Below, piece after piece: positions 33,332 through 47,773 of a DNA stretch of 64,000 bases. Source of the stretch: Sarcocystis neurona (lineage: Eukaryota; Apicomplexa; Conoidasida; Eucoccidiorida; Sarcocystidae); contig KL647324.1 of assembly GCA_000727475.1 (NCBI GenBank), positions 793,289 to 857,288 on the forward strand, read 5' to 3'. The notes beneath the pieces are model-generated. The model ran no database searches and was not told where the DNA came from. It saw nothing but the letters and a program-made list of their open reading frames with translations. Position numbers and translations under genes: made by a program. Positions within the stretch are counted from its first letter, which is position 1. Each line of letters starts with the position of its first letter.

Positions 33332-34020
33332 ATTCAGGATAGACGATTTCGAAGGGAAAGGAAGTGAATACGAAGAAAATTCAAGGCCAAGAGGGTGAAG
33401 AATAGAAAGGAGAAGACAAATCCCGACAGAAGAAAAGGATTCGAGATAAACACGAGGAAACGGGGGGAAAAGGTAGGTAGGGGGAATGGAACAGAAGGGG
33501 GATACGAAGAGGAGACGGGAACGACTAAGATTGCCGCGTGTAGAAGAAAAGAGCAACTTGGAGGAACACGGATGAGAAGAGGGGGGCAGCAGAGCAAGAA
33601 GAGGTTAAAAAAAGTAGTAAAAAAACTCTGGAGAGGTGGGGGAACACAGGAAACACCGTGAGGGAAGTTCCTGAAACTGAGAAGAGCTCTTTATATGAAT
33701 GACTACTCTGGAGAGTAGCAAACGTGCACAGACTTCATCAGTATCCTTATAGGCGCCGGTTATGCGTGTACTCATCTCGGAACGTACGGATACGTATACG
33801 TCTGCATACATCTATACACACGTCTCTGGTCACGTGCGTATGTGCGACAAGCACTTTCCACCAGTCGGTGGCACCGCGGTCACAAAAAGTCAGACAAACT
33901 GAAAGCCGATGAGAAAAAGAGCCAAAAGGAGTGGGAGGAGGTAAAGGAGTCGAAGGAAGACGGGGTAGAGAGAAAAACGGAGAGAATTAAGAGAGGGAAG
34001 TTCGAGAAAAGATAAAAGCT
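33332..34020 (-). promoter_or_regulatory. Pyrimidine-rich leader upstream of the Josephin gene
   Basis: The plus strand is strongly purine-rich (GAAGA, GGAGA and AAAAA strings) from 33332 to about 33660 and again at 33890-34010, so the sense strand of the Josephin gene has a CT-rich region upstream of its ATG. A 5' UTR or promoter role is inferred from position only. Confidence 0.35.
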
Positions 34021-37000
34021 CCCAGTGCACGTGACTCAGAGCAAGACTGCATCTGCATCGACCTCCATACTGGTCAAAGCAAACGCGGTAAAACTTTACA
34101 TTTCTCAGGGCTGCTGCAGTGTTACAGTGACCCTGAAGAACCCGGAAAAAGCGTACAGAAGGGCGGAAGGTGGAGAAATCAACCACAACACTGTACGTAA
34201 GGTCTAATTTCGAGGAAGAAGAGGAGCGTAGTACGCCGGGATAGGGGATGACAGTTCTCCGTTTGAAAAGTGGCAACACCGCCGCGCGCAACACGGACGC
34301 GCTGGACTGGACAAGGCGGCAGGAAATATGAAAGCTGCGTGAGGGACTGCACGTGTACATAGACAGGAGAAGTGATACGTGCAGACATGTCTTGATCGTT
34401 GAGAACTGTGCACAACCACATGTATAAAGGCACACGTATTAACATTTATACCTCGAGCCTATACTGACGTACATCTTCGCACAGCTTCTCTCCAGACGAT
34501 GTTACGGAAAGTGTCGCAGTGGTCATGCCGCGGGAAAGAGATGAGTGAAGGCTGTGCTGCAGTCTATATCGTAATGAAGCGCGCAGCGGTCACAGGTGGA
34601 TATATTGCTCGGCGTACGAGCTGTCGTACTTTTTTCATGGAAACCACCTCCTGAAAGTGGGGACTGCTCTAGCGTGCCTCCTGTACAGCACTTCCTAGTT
34701 CGATTTTCGTGGTTTTTACGTTCCAAAATAAAAAAGTGTACAGCTTATGGCGGCGTCTGCGAAAAGCAGAACCCGGCAGCCGCGGTCACTGCGTTTTGCA
34801 ACGCGATTTGCACGGCAGAAAAAGCAGCTGCAGTGGAGCAACGAACTGACAAAAATGGAACCAATGTGGAAAATACGCATGCGTCTTTCATGCGTCCAAA
34901 TAAGAACTGCTCCTGCACGTTCGGAAAGTTGCGGATGGGGAAGTGCAGCTGGCACTTCACGCGACAGCGTATCAGAATGCGGAGTAAGGGGCTAGCTACG
35001 GAAAATACATTCCTGAATATGGAACGTAGAGTGCTTTTACGGAGCGCTAGTTTCAGCGTGGAGCACAAATCAAAGAACGCACAGCTAGCCGCACCACGTG
35101 AGCCTGCTCGTCCTCGAGCTCTGCTTTTTGTGGCGGTTCCCGCCTGGCGTGCTCGTACACGAATGACCACGTGACTTTTTTTTTGGCAGTCTACAAATGA
35201 AAACACCTGCTGTTGTTTACGCATTCCATACACCCACTTTTGCCTGTGATCAGCTGTGCCACTGAGCAGAACGCGACGCAGCTGGTCGTTGCCAGAACTG
35301 CGGCTGGTAGTAGGTTGTCGCTCAAATGAGGAGAACACGCTAAAAATACCCATATCAACAACAATTAGGAAAAGAAATCTAACTGAGTCAGCGACGTTGT
35401 GAACATGCTCAATGGGACGCGGAACGCGAGGCTGGGCGGTAAATATCGACAAGCCAGCATCCTAGAGGTGCCACCACCTCGACGCAGACAAGTCTTTTTT
35501 GTGTTGGGTAAACTGCGTTTATTCAGACGATGATTGTGAGACGCTTGTCACGGACGAAAGTTGCTGAAATTGGCATTATACAGGTGTGTGTGTCTGCGTA
35601 GTTATGTAGCTGCGGAGTGCAGTTTTTTGCGGGGATTCTGCGGTGTCTTTGCGAGACAAGTAGGTGTGTATGGCACCGTATTCGTGTCTCTCCTACAGAC
35701 GAGCGTCATACTTCCACTTAGATGAGCGCCGACAGCGATCCGGGTGTCATGGAAGACGAGAAAGATAAAAAATACGGGAACTCCGTGTGTCACTTGTGCG
35801 TGTGTGTGTGTGTGTGTGTGAGCGGGCCCAGAAGGCTTGTGTTAGACAAGGGTTTTAACTAACGCCGCTCTACAGGGTTTACCATTGGTCCATTCATCAG
35901 AAATACTCTGTTTTATACCATTTGGACTATTCCAGCACAGCCGGACACATTATCGTGACGAGCTGTGTGGTACCTGTTCTTTAAGGATAAAGGCTTTCAC
36001 TCCATTTTTCTCGTACCGTTTACTGCTGTTCACCACAGGCCCAGTAAACACCAGTAGAGGTACCCAGCTAGATACCGCGTGACGACGCATCAGTGCCGCT
36101 ACTCGCAGAGTGCAAATTTGCAGCTCGCTTCTACAAATATTTTCCGCTACATACCTATAATACTCCCATGACGTTGGCGAAGTGGAACGTGAAGGTCTGA
36201 ACAGATGTCTACACCGGCGCATGCGCATGTATTTAGTAGAACTTATACACACATCTTTGCATGGAATAGTGTACGCAACCCTGTACGTAGGGTACCACTT
36301 GTCTGGGAAGTTGCTTTCTTTGCGCTCTGTTAAATCCATCGATTGCAAGCACTTGCCTCCGTGGCTAGGATTGAGGTATCACGCTCGCCGGTAATCCAGT
36401 TGAATGCGACAAAATCTTCCTACCTGGCTACGAAAGCGGCACGTGCAAGTTGCGCGTGTGTCTTCTTCAGCGCAGGGGATGCCCCGGTAGAAAACTACTT
36501 TGTGATCGATTTCTTTTGTGGGCGGCAGACGAATACGCTGGCACCCTGACCACGCTATACCGCAGTGACCTTTATGTTGCCGTAGTGGCCTGTGTTGAAC
36601 GGAAAGGAGAACCTAGGGGAAATCGACAACGTACTCTTTACCAGTTTGCAGGCGGAACTCCCGACAGTTCCGAACGCCCAGCGCACTCGTGCGCCGCACG
36701 CCATTTGACTCTCGAACAGTGATATCCTTTGCTTGATAACGCATTCAAATGTCTTTAAAAAAACAACAGATACGAAGTGTCGCCAGCAAACCTCCTGTTG
36801 TTGTGCTCTTCGTTCGGGGCCGCGCGCGTGTGAGCCGCCACACAGAAACGCCCCTTCTATAACGTAGTTGTGGCGCGAGACCGCAGCTGTTCTAGTTGTG
36901 AGAAAGCAGAAGACATGCCTTCCACTGATCACACGGATACCCCCCCTACTTAACTGATGAAGCACCTCGTTCAGCGGCCGCTGCAACTTGGTATGGACAG

Positions 37001-40000
37001 AAGCTGAAACCCATGCGCAACGCCACCAGCGCCTCTCCACGTGAGAGAACTCTGTGGCAGCAATCGTGGACAAACCAATGGTGCGTGCATTCCTTGCGTG
37101 TCAGAGCAGTTGTTCAGCTACAAAACGGGCAGAGTCTACGCTAAGCTCGTACCTGACTGAAGGTGTGGGTGCAGCACGACTGTCTCCCGTGTACATACGC
37201 AGGGCCTTGCACTGGTCCACAGTTGCGCAAGCCTCTGTGAAAATAACGGATATAAAGTTCTACTGCGCCGGCCTTTACATGAGCGTGCTGAGCGTTAGGA
37301 GTTGTGAGCCATGCACAGAGCTATATCGCGATTCGCCTCCCGGATAGCAAGTATACCTCCCCGTGGCGTGTCCCGACTGAAAAACCCTGAGTTGAATGTA
37401 CATTCACGGCTAGAAACCTGTCGAAAAGCACACACGCTACAGGATACATCCATTTGTGACGTAAAATGCACAAGAAAACATGCCGAGGTGTGCGGCGAAT
37501 CTTTATATTTTTAGCGCGCGGTCGCCTATCTTATGCATCTGAATCGCTGTTGCGGGCATATCGCACGTATGTCTGCGGTACGTACATACGTCGCTATATG
37601 TATATATATACGTATATGTGTATATATGTTCCTTCCACAGCAGAATTCGTAAATACGCGGCATTACAGTCTGCAACTCAATATGGAGACTGCGCGCGCAC
37701 GCCACACGTTCGCGTTTTCTACGTCGAGAAAGCACACGCCGGAGGACGCTTTTCCCGGTCTGTCCCAGCAGTAAATTTTGGCACCGCTGAGAGAGACTCT
37801 TGCCGTTATTGTGCGCATAACGCTTTGTGTCAACACAAGCGCTACACATATGGTTACTTTTTCAAACGAAGGTTCGTACCAGCACGCGCACACTAATGAG
37901 ACGAGGGCGCTGTGCGACATGGACACTCAACCAGACTGAGCAAATGCGCGTCATCAGAGCCGCCCAGTAGTCATCTAGCCAAATAAAGTGCTACGTGACA
38001 GGACAGTAACTTTTATGCTGCATTTCTGTTGGTGCTGTGGCATATCAGTCATCAGAAAACCGCCTGAATGACGTGTCTGCCATTCCACACTTTTACTCGA
38101 CAGCCGTACTATGCAAGGTGGGTGGCGGGCTCGAGTCCTGTTTTTACACCGATTCACACCTACGACAAAGGGCCCGTGAGACTGTAGGTATACACCTCTG
38201 GATGGCTCGGATCCTGCTTTTACACCAGTCCACACTTACGACTTGAAACCACGGTAGGTGTACACCTTCGGATGTCCAAAAAAGCGGAAAGGTTCCCAAC
38301 TAGCGATTTGTGACTACTACAGCGACTGTAGCGCTGGTAGTTTACTGCCGCAAAGACGAAAATTCACTGCGTACAATTTACAGGAGAAAGGTAGCCAGGG
38401 AATAGGTTCACCTTCGCTGGAAAAATAAAGTTGGATGAGACGAAGCTGTCCCGGCCGCACTGCTTGCTACTTGACATGGTGTCACACAAACTCACGAACC
38501 CGATGTTCGGGAGGCGTCTTCGCTTCGCATTAAGCAGATCTGCGTTATGTCGTGCACGCTTTGAAGTCGTGCACAGGTGCAAGTGCACCCTACCTGCGTT
38601 ACACGTCTCTGCCACAGCACGGAGTGTAACGGGTCATTTCCTTATCCTGTTAGGTGGAAATGTGTACTTCCACACAGACGTCTACGTGTAGCCTCACAAA
38701 CGTGCAAATACGTACGAAGGATGGGGTGACAAACTGACTGCTCATACTTCTCTACACATGAGAGGACATACATGCGTAGCCTCTTTTTATCTGTGCTGAA
38801 CAGAGTCTGGCAGGCGACGGCTGCGTCCACTTTCGTGCGGTAGTGACCCTCTCGTGGACCACAATCCAGCAGATACGATCCATTGTCGGAAGACACACAG
38901 AAAATCAGCCACATACACAAGTACAGGGATATTCTACACGCCGACGGTGTTGTTGTCATCCTGCCACAAGCAACACACAAATCGGCAGCATAGCGCGACG
39001 TGTAAATCTTTGAAGCGGTCCTGCGTGGGTGAACTGTATGCCTCCCCGGCGGGTCACACATAGAGGTGTTTGGCCGGACGATCAGCGGGCCCTCAGATGG
39101 GCGTTTCGCTACATTCGGATGGCGCGAAGCGCTACCAAATCTCGACTATTTCTCAATGCTCATGCAGTTGCATAGGAAGCTGGAAAATACGTGGTTGAGT
39201 ACAGAGGTGACTGTAATGTAGAAGTGCATTATACGGAGGCACTACAAATATCTATACAGTCGCACTTCAGTGCTCCCATATCTTCGGCGTAGCTGCGTAA
39301 AACCAAGTCATACAATCCGCGTGTACGCGCAGCCTGGGATAGCATGTAACACCAGATTCACTTCTGGACTTACCCGCGCAAGTGTCACGTACGGGAACTC
39401 AGAAATATGTGCCACACAACAGAAGAACACCATAGCATGCTGCCAAACAACGAATATTAAAGTCCAAACAGCAGTGCCGTGTATACGTATAAGCTGAAGT
39501 AAAAGCTGCTTTCCTCGGAGATGTTGCCGAAATTGCAACGCATTTTGTAAGAACTCGGCGTTAGTTACACACGAACTCTTGTTGTACGTTCGTGCCGCAC
39601 AACGCATATATTGTGCACCACTTTGTGCATGTATATATACGTTGTATGTACGTCGTATGCGCTCTATGTAACAAGCACTCGGCATCGAGAAGCCCGCGTA
39701 TCCCCCCCTGCGCATCAACGACTCGATACACTTTGCCTCACGTGGTGCAAGCGATCCCGCATGCAGATGCAGGGTAGGTCAGGTCGACCACCACCCCTCG
39801 CAGCACCGAATTCTTGGGGGAAATTTTATAAACGACAGGGGGGGTTGGAACGGGGAGCAGCCGTCACAGCAGGTGGATCTCTCTTGCAAAAAGAGCAGAG
39901 CTGCTGCATTTCTGAGAAATGTGATCTTGTGTTTTCGTGTCCCCACTCCGTCTTTCCGTACTCACTCCATCGATACTCGTGGGTTGGTTGCTGCACCGCC

Positions 40001-40059
40001 TCCAACCCTGAACACAGCGGATATTTCCACACTTCGAATAAAGCTACGTGCAACGCAAA
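34021..40059. other. Repeat-poor segment, coding content unresolved
   Basis: Six kilobases almost free of microsatellites. Several frames are open and coding-like on opposing strands, for example plus 36350-36548 (ends FFCGRQTNTLAP), plus 37054-37347, minus 37073-36555 and minus 35452-34745. No known domain was recognised and splice phases did not discriminate, so no gene is called. Contents noted: (GT)n at about 35803-35820 and a tandem repeat at 38129-38275. Confidence 0.4.
38129..38275. repeat. Imperfect tandem repeat, two units of about 75 bases
   Basis: Unit 1 (38129-38204) and unit 2 (38205-38275) share ggctcg, tcctg-ttttacacc, cacac-tacgac, gtaggt-tacacct and ggatg in the same order, with scattered changes. 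Confidence 0.8.
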
Positions 40060-43000
40060 ATGGGGTCAGGTAAGCAGACGTTTGACTCTTATCTACGTGA
40101 ATACGGTGGTTACTAGTGCTCCGTAACGACGTACTTCCGCCGCGAATGTGGGGCAGGGACAGGGGAACGACGATTCTCAGCGGTTCGCAGCGATTTTCCG
40201 CGTGTCGGCCACTTGAGCAGGGGGGGTTCGCAGTCACTGCGTCTTCAGAAATCTTTCTGTTCTTCCCTTGTTGTTGTGTCATCCCGTTACTCGCGTGCCG
40301 TAGAGTGGACGACGAGCCGTGACGCACGTACGTTCTGCAGCCGGTAATAGGCGGCGCCGCCTCTGCTGGTAGTACTGCTACTGCACTAACTGCCTCTGCT
40401 ACTGCTGCGTTTGCATTCTCCTGCGTGACCATAGCCGTACTGCGTTCTTGTGGCGCTCTACAAGGAAGGTGAGGCTCTCTGCCGGTGTACGGGGAAATTA
40501 TGGCGCATCCACTTGTCTCTGCATGTGTCGTGCCCCAGCGCGCCCCGGTCTCCCACATACATAGGAGAATGTAGAGAAGCAAGTAGCAGAAAGGGGGAGG
40601 TTTCACGTGAAGATATTGGGTTTTGCGTAGTGACTCCTCAAGCGCGTGGGATCTGTAAATTTCGACTGGAAGAGCTTGAGGGGGAGCAGCACCGAGCAGC
40701 ACGTACGCCGAGATGTTAGGCACTTGTGCGCAGAGCGCATGCTTATCCGTGTTCATGCGTGTATACCAGCGTGTGTATAATATGCATATACGTTTGTGCA
40801 GAAGAACCATGTGTGAAGAGTTACACAGATTTAGGGGTATGGTCTCATGTGCGTGGCTGTGTCCGACGTTTGTCTGCTTGCGCACTCACGTCTGGTGCAC
40901 GGTTGTTACTCATCGTTTTGTGCGGATAGCGACAGCGCGTCACCGGAGTTGTCCGTGGAGGTTGCTTTTATTTCATCGGATTCTTGCTAGCCGAATCTCG
41001 ACTCAGTGAGCCCTCCATTCTGAGAACGAATAATGGGGAGAGGTGGTTTCTGCAGCTGCGTTGCTTCATCGAGTGAGGCGTTTCCATCTGGCACGTGGGA
41101 ATCTCCAGAAACTGCGCAGCACGGCGCGACTTTGATTTTTGTGCTGCGACTCGACCACCTGCGTTGTCCATTTGGTCGCCGGCGCCGGCGTGCGTGGGTT
41201 GTTGGTGTATTTTCTGAGTGTGGTACTACTGCAGATCCTAGAATTTTGTTTTCGACAACCCAGTAACTCTGTTTGTGCCGGGACAACAGTGCGGTATAGA
41301 GCCGGGGTGGCGCTTCGCGTTAAACGTATATCGACGTGTGGCGTTTTACTTCCTGTGTGCGTTCTCCCGTTCTTCTGAGACGGTGTCACTAGAATTGCTG
41401 GGTAGAAGAAAATCTACGTAAGTTGAGATGTGTTTTGTATGTGGCTGTTGGATAGAATCGCAGGAGAACGCTGACGTGCCAGAGGGGAAAGCATCTCATG
41501 TGTACCCAGTCGGAGAAGCCTTCCACTGTTGCGCGTATTGCCGTTCTAGGGGGACACGTCACGGGTGGACGGTGTCTACACAGATATGTTACACCTACAC
41601 GCATCCGTATAACTGTGTGTATCCATGTATGTGGAACCGCGCCCGTTTCACAGTTGTAATGAAGAATGTGTTGATGCGGGTTTGCATGGGTGAACAGGAA
41701 AGCCGAATGGGATCCGTACGGCGCGCAAGCTACGCTCGCGACGTCGAGTACAGCGTTGGGCCGACAAAAACTACAAAAAGGCGCATCTTGGCACCAGGTG
41801 AATACATACGTGGATATGCAGCAGTCTTGTTACACGCGTAGAGGCGTGCACCGCGTCTCTGGCCGCCGCCCGTAGTAGACGCGCACGCAGCAGCTAAGGA
41901 GCGTCGCCTTGTACGACGTACACACACACACATATATAGTTTTGCTCGTGAAGCCGTGGCTCTGTACTAAGACGCGCAACAGTGTGCCATCATCTTTAAA
42001 TGTATGCTTACGTGTGCCGCGTGTTGGTAAATGTATGTATCTATATATATGTATATATGCCTGCTTGCGCGCACTGTACGTTGACGTACATGGGCATACG
42101 TGTATAGATGTCGGTCTGTATCTGTGTATGTATGTGTGTGTGTGTGTTTTCCAGACTGTACACGTTGTGTGCGTACATAGGGATCTACGTTGCTCTGCGG
42201 TATGCGTGCGTATGTAGCTTCCACACGCATAGACCTAAGTACGCGTGCGTCTCCGTGCGTCTGTAGCCCGCGTCTGGATATGTGTACTGCGATACGTTAA
42301 GACACAGAAGTAAACATTAGGAGGGGAACGCTGGTCGTCACCTGCGGGGTGTATCGATCGCCGAGGAGTGGCAGGTGCTCGGAACTCGTCTACGTGTGCA
42401 TGCGCCTAGACATGTTAGCAGCAAAACTTGGATAACGGATCCTGACCACCCGGTGCGCGGGAGTCTTTTCGTGACGTCGTAATTGTGGGGTTCACGCATC
42501 TACGAATCCTCTGTGTATACGCGTCCACACGTAGTTACCGGTGTGTCCAGACGGACGTACATGGACACATACATCTGTGCCTGTGTAGCGGCTGCCTGTG
42601 ACATACGCTCATATATATATATATATATGCGTGTGTGTTCATGGTTATTTACTTATAGGTGAACACATGCCTGTATCCGTAGATATAAAGGCTTGGAGGG
42701 AGGAAAGTCGACTGCCGGCAACTGCACGTGTTTCTCATTTTCCTGCGGGTGGGTGAAGCGTGTCAGCGGAGGTGTGGCGGAGAGGTCGTTTACCTCGAAA
42801 GTGTACACGGAAGTGTACGTGCCCGTATTAACGCAGCCAGAACGGGCGTGTGTGTTTCTGTCCTAACCGGGTGTTTGCGCGAATGAAAACAGCGTTGCTC
42901 ATATAAACTGCTACTGTGCTGGCGTAACTGTCAGGTGGAAGGCGAACCCCTTCGGAGGCAGCTCCCACGCGAAGGGAATTGTTGTGGAGAAACTGGGTAT

Positions 43001-45365
43001 CGAGGCGAAGCAGGTGAGGCACGTCCACGTGCAGACTGAACAGGGACAGGAAGATCCTGTGGCACGTGCGAACCGGGTAGTCCTGCGCAGAACGCGTGGA
43101 AGTGTACGCGCACAGATTTAGACAGAGAAAAGTATGCTGCTACGAGAACACTCAAATCTTGGTGTACGTTTGATGCGTGCACATTTGCGTATATAAGCGC
43201 ACGCCGGAGGCATAATAGAGATGTACTACCAGAACATACGAATTATTGTTTACATACGCTCGTAAGCTCGCATGTATACGTGTACAAACTTATACACACA
43301 TATACATATATATATATAGGTGAAGAGGCGAGGGAATGGAGGATTTTCTCGTGGTGGTGTAGTGGAGTACCCTGCCCTGTGTATACAGAGGTACGTGTGC
43401 GTCGTAGGTGATGTACCGGATGGAGCGCAAAGCAGAAAAACAGGATGCAGACGTGCGCATTCCAGGGGCAGGGAGATGTGCACGTGTGTGAGAGAGAAGA
43501 GTGCCTGTCTGCTAAGCTCCTGCACTGCGTACACCGGGTTGCTGCCGAGCTCGGGCGCTGTTGCATCGCATCTTCAGGCGAGGACCGCTTCGTAAACGTT
43601 TAGGAAGATGTACAGATGCATAAATACGTAGAGGTATATATAAATATATAGATTGAGAAATACGTCGGTGTCCAAAGAGAAGACTTGTGTGGAAGAAGAA
43701 AGAAAGAAATGTAGGTACGTACAGGTGAAAAGAGGTAGATAAATATGCGTGAGGATACATACATATATGCAGTAAAACCTGAGAGAGTGAACGGATGGTC
43801 GTTGAGATGCGCGCTGAGTTAAGAAGATCCGTAGTATCCCGGCGGACACGCGCAACAACAGGAGCAAGAGTAGCGCAGTGCTCCGGAGCCCGACACTCTA
43901 GTGTCAGTTTCTTTCCACGGGTTCGTCTCGTGTTTGGTATTTACTGATACAACGTGTTTCTGCAGTCGTTCATGTTTCTTTCCGCTATGTGAAGTTTTCG
44001 TAACTGTGCCTGACATGTTGCAACGATATGTGTGAGTCTTCCGCTCGTCGCACTCTCGTATCTCTGCCTGCCTGTGTGCCGTGTCCGTCGTGCGGCGCAA
44101 AGTTTTTCGTACATTCCCTTGCCTCCTCTATACGTACGTCGCACAAGCGTATTTGGTGTGTCCGTGTTTCTTATTTTTACAACCGGAGCTGTTTCTGCCG
44201 ACATACCGATCTGTGTTAGTCGTCTGTGTCCTATGCACTATATTCTTGTGTCTACCTCCGTGTCAGTCTCTTCAGCCTCCCTACGCATATGTACGACTAC
44301 CTGTAAGGTGTGTGCCTTTTCACCAGTACTTGAGTCCGTGAGCCTCCTTTGTAATTTAGTGCCGTGCTGAGTTACGGGCTGCTGCGTCTGCTTTTATATC
44401 TGCGTATGTCTCTTAGCTACTACGGCCAACTGCCTGTGTCAGCTCCTGCGGTGCCGCAGGGGTACCTGCGGTACAGTAGTTTTAGAGGGTGACCGTGTGC
44501 CGCGTTGTCGTTTTCGTCTTACGATACCGTTCTCTCGTTTGTAGCTCCTCCCTTGTTTCGTTACAACACGTACAGCGTTTGACGCGATCACAAATGTTTA
44601 TCAACGCTGCCTTTCGGCGGTGGTGGTGTCCCTCCGTGTAAAGCCTTTCCACACGTCCTTACATTCCATGTGATTACTTCCGCTGTCCGCTGAGTCCACA
44701 TCGTCTTGCTTTCCAGCGGGTCGCTCCGTAACTGAGCCCACGCCGGCTCTCTGTTTCAGTTTGCTCTGCTGCACTTTTGACGTCTGTGTGTGTCTCTGAA
44801 CGTATTCGTGCTACTACGGTTTCTCTCTGTTTCTTCTGAAGGATCGCCTCTCGTGCCTCGCCAAAACTTTATCCTCGACGGTCTCGACGTTTCCGTAGTT
44901 TCGTTAATGCCGTTTTAGTCCACGGCGCCTCTACCGTTTGCTTTGGCGGGTCCTTGCGCGACGTATTTTGCCGCGAACTCGCGCTCGTCTGCTCAACCCG
45001 TAAAGATTTCGAGCCCATTTTCGGTTCGTAGTAGCGTCTAGTATGTTACAAGGATATATGTGTATACACATATATATATATATATATGTATGCACGTGTG
45101 TGTCCGTCTTGCGCAGCCCAACTCAGCTATCCGAAAGTGCGTGCGAGTTCAACTAATCAAGAACGGAAAGAAGATCACTGCGTTCGTTCCGCGTGATGGT
45201 TCTCTTAACTTCATCGACGAAAACGACGAAGTGCTCGTGGCCGGTTTCGGTCGATCGGGCCACGCAGTTGGTGACATTCCGGGAGTACGTTTCAAGGTGG
45301 TGAAGGTCGCAGGCACGTCACTCTTGGCTTTGTTCAAGGAGAAGAAGGAGAAACCGAGGACGTGA
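40060..45365 (+). CDS. RPS23: 40S ribosomal protein S23 (uS12)
   Basis: Structural protein of the 40S subunit at the decoding centre, in the cytosol. Four exons: 40060-40069 (ATGGGGTCAG), 41698-41797, 42935-43013 and 45117-45365. All junctions are GT-AG and in phase, giving 145 residues, the usual length. The start MGSGKPNG resembles apicomplexan S23. [30 protein letters not shown] and [20 protein letters not shown] match the family closely; the Pro of QPNS is the prolyl-hydroxylation site known in other eukaryotes. The C-terminus [14 protein letters not shown] is typical. The first coding exon has only ten bases. Introns are long (1.6, 1.1 and 2.1 kb) and contain small TA arrays (42609-42629, 45070-45090) but no CAG tracts. 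The protein has no insertions or missing residues. Confidence 0.97.
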
Positions 45366-47773
45366 CGGACGAATATGCAGGAGCACGTTTACTGGACCCC
45401 CGTATCTCAGAAACAGGGCTGGGATGTGGACCCGCGGTTTCAAGAAGCGAATACGATAATTTATTTCTCAGTACGGAAAAACCTCGAATTGACCTGCTCG
45501 GTAATTTGGTCAGAGAAGTCCACAACTCAAATGAGAAACGTATTTTCTTCGACAGCCATCTGCGGAGTTTGTGAAGCATGGGGAAAGCATCCGAGATCTC
45601 TTAAGACGCAGAACTGGGGTTTGACAGGGGTGTTGAACGTGAAGGGCGACCGAAGACACGAACCCTTGAGAGTGTTGTCCTTCTGTTCATTAGGGAGTTT
45701 ATGAAGAAACCGTATTTCTCCCTTGTCAACGCAGGACCGGGGTCAAAGAAACGTTCCTTTTGAAAAACTTTACCATGAAAGTGAATTCTCTTCATCCGAG
45801 CGACGCAGCAGTGAAAGAAACGATCTCGACACCAGAGAAAAGAGCTTTCGTCGCATGAGGGGCGCTGCAGGGGAAAGGATACGTTCATGATATTAAACAA
45901 TTTCATGTTTTGGGCTGCGAGACCGCGGAAACAGGATCTTGTGTTTCTCGCTCTGCGGCTCTGCAGCTGGTGCTGGGGTGAGTGTGGGTAGGTATGACCC
46001 GAAGAGACACACGTCACAGCAACAGCAAAAGCAGGAGAGCCAGCATGTGTTTCTTCTGGCATTGTTTTGAGGGGAAAAAATACGTGTAGGTGGAGAAGAG
46101 GTAAGTCGAGGAGGAGACAGCGGAAGACGTTGCCGTCCACGCAGTGTACATGTAAGAGAATCGTGTTCGTCCGTCATGTGCATGGTGCTGATGGTGTCAA
46201 GCCGTGTGCCGCCGCCCTTTCGTTGCCGCAAACTGCCGTCACTTGGTCAACAAGAATTGTGCTCATGTATTTCTTGTTTCCACGTGTGCTACTGCCCACA
46301 GAAGACGATATCAAGGTTTAAAGCACAAAAACGAATGTGTGTTGCAAAGCGACCCCGTACGAAGTGTAGGCGTAAATCAAAGTAGAGAATTACACGCAGT
46401 AGAGCTGAACAGGTTCAGCGGCAGAGTCTTGTGCAAGAGGAACGGCAAAGTGTCTGCGTAGTGTAAAGACAAGTGACAACGACGCACGCCACGGCGTTTT
46501 TGGTATGACTACAGCGTGAAAGACGACGACACGTTTTCTTGTTCACGCAGGGGGTTGTGGAGTCAACTCGGAGTGCACTGCACAGAGCCAACGTGACCCC
46601 CTGTAGGCGATTTCACATACTGAGAGCGAAGCCCCTTTTCATTGGGGATACATCACACTTCTAAGACACTATTGTGTTTTGCCGTCGAAGAAACGATATA
46701 GCGAGAAACATGTGGAATACGAAGTGAACCCATTGCTGGAGCTAGGTAGCAGTATGAGGCTATTACGGTCACTGCATGATAACTACCAAGCTGTGGGTGC
46801 TGCAAGTGAGCTTCAGCGCGGTGATGCGTACAAGGCACCCACATCAAGCTAGGTGCACAACAAGAGTGAGGAAGCGTGACAAGAGAGCAGGTGGAGGAAA
46901 TTCATGGTCACGCTCTAACGCGTTCAAACACTAACACGCCAAACAGACCCGCAAGATAACGAGTCCTCAGTACAAAATAAGACAGTGTTGTCCGCCTGCC
47001 CTCTCCTCTTCCCTACATAGGAGACCAGGGACAGGCACATCGTGGTGCATGATGTGCTGGTGCTGCAGCATAGTGTGAAGAAAAAACTACCTGACGTGTG
47101 CGCCCGAAGCGTCCGCTGCCTTCTTAAGTATGTAAACTATTTAAGTTTATGTTGCTGCTATCCTTACAATTGCTCTAACACGTGGTGCGGCTGCTGCTGA
47201 TGCTGCCAGTTTCCGTCTTGTACGGCTGTTGTGGGTGCGCCTGGTAATGTTGTTGCTGGATGGGTGCTGCGGGCGCTGCCACTGATGCTGCTGCAACTGC
47301 GGCTGTGAAGTAGCTTGCGTTACTGCGTCTCATCGTCTTCAGATCCCACGAAACGGTCTCCGCTGGATCTCACCACACCCCACACGTCAGTATTCTCGAG
47401 TAGCATGTATAAAGTGGCGTGACCCTGCGGTAGTGACAGAGAGGTAGAAATGATACACCGCGTTGCCTCAGCTGCTGGCGCGGAGCGCTCCCGGAAAGAC
47501 TTCTGCAGCAGCTCCATACGAGATCGGGGGCAAGTTCGACTCAACAAGTGGAAACGGCTACGACGGGATTACAGCCGCAAGTGTCACACCGAAATATAAG
47601 TATATCTACAGTAAAAAAGAAGAGGCCGAGGCGTCTCTTGCAGACGCCGCGTCCTTTATACGAAGCGCAGGCAGCAGCACGCAGGAGATCTGGAGGGCCA
47701 AAAGTTTTCGCCTCTTCAATCTTGTGGTGAGGGGGCGACTGCGCCACTTCTGCCGGTTACGTGTTTGCACTAG
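45366..47773. other. Region downstream of RPS23, unresolved
   Basis: 45366-47130 is unique sequence, probably RPS23 3' UTR and spacer. 47150-47300 is CTG-rich on the plus strand (minus-strand reading includes QQQHYQAHPQQPYK). 47320-47547 is open on the minus strand (SLSLPQGHATLYMLLENTD) and overlaps a plus-strand open frame from 47463. By the window's rule that exons carry CAG on the sense strand, a minus-strand gene is possible here, but no splice chain was found. Confidence 0.3.

Noticed and set aside
34745..35452. 235-residue minus-strand frame
   Set aside because: No recognised motif, and a long plus-strand frame overlaps it; cannot be distinguished from chance in balanced-composition DNA.
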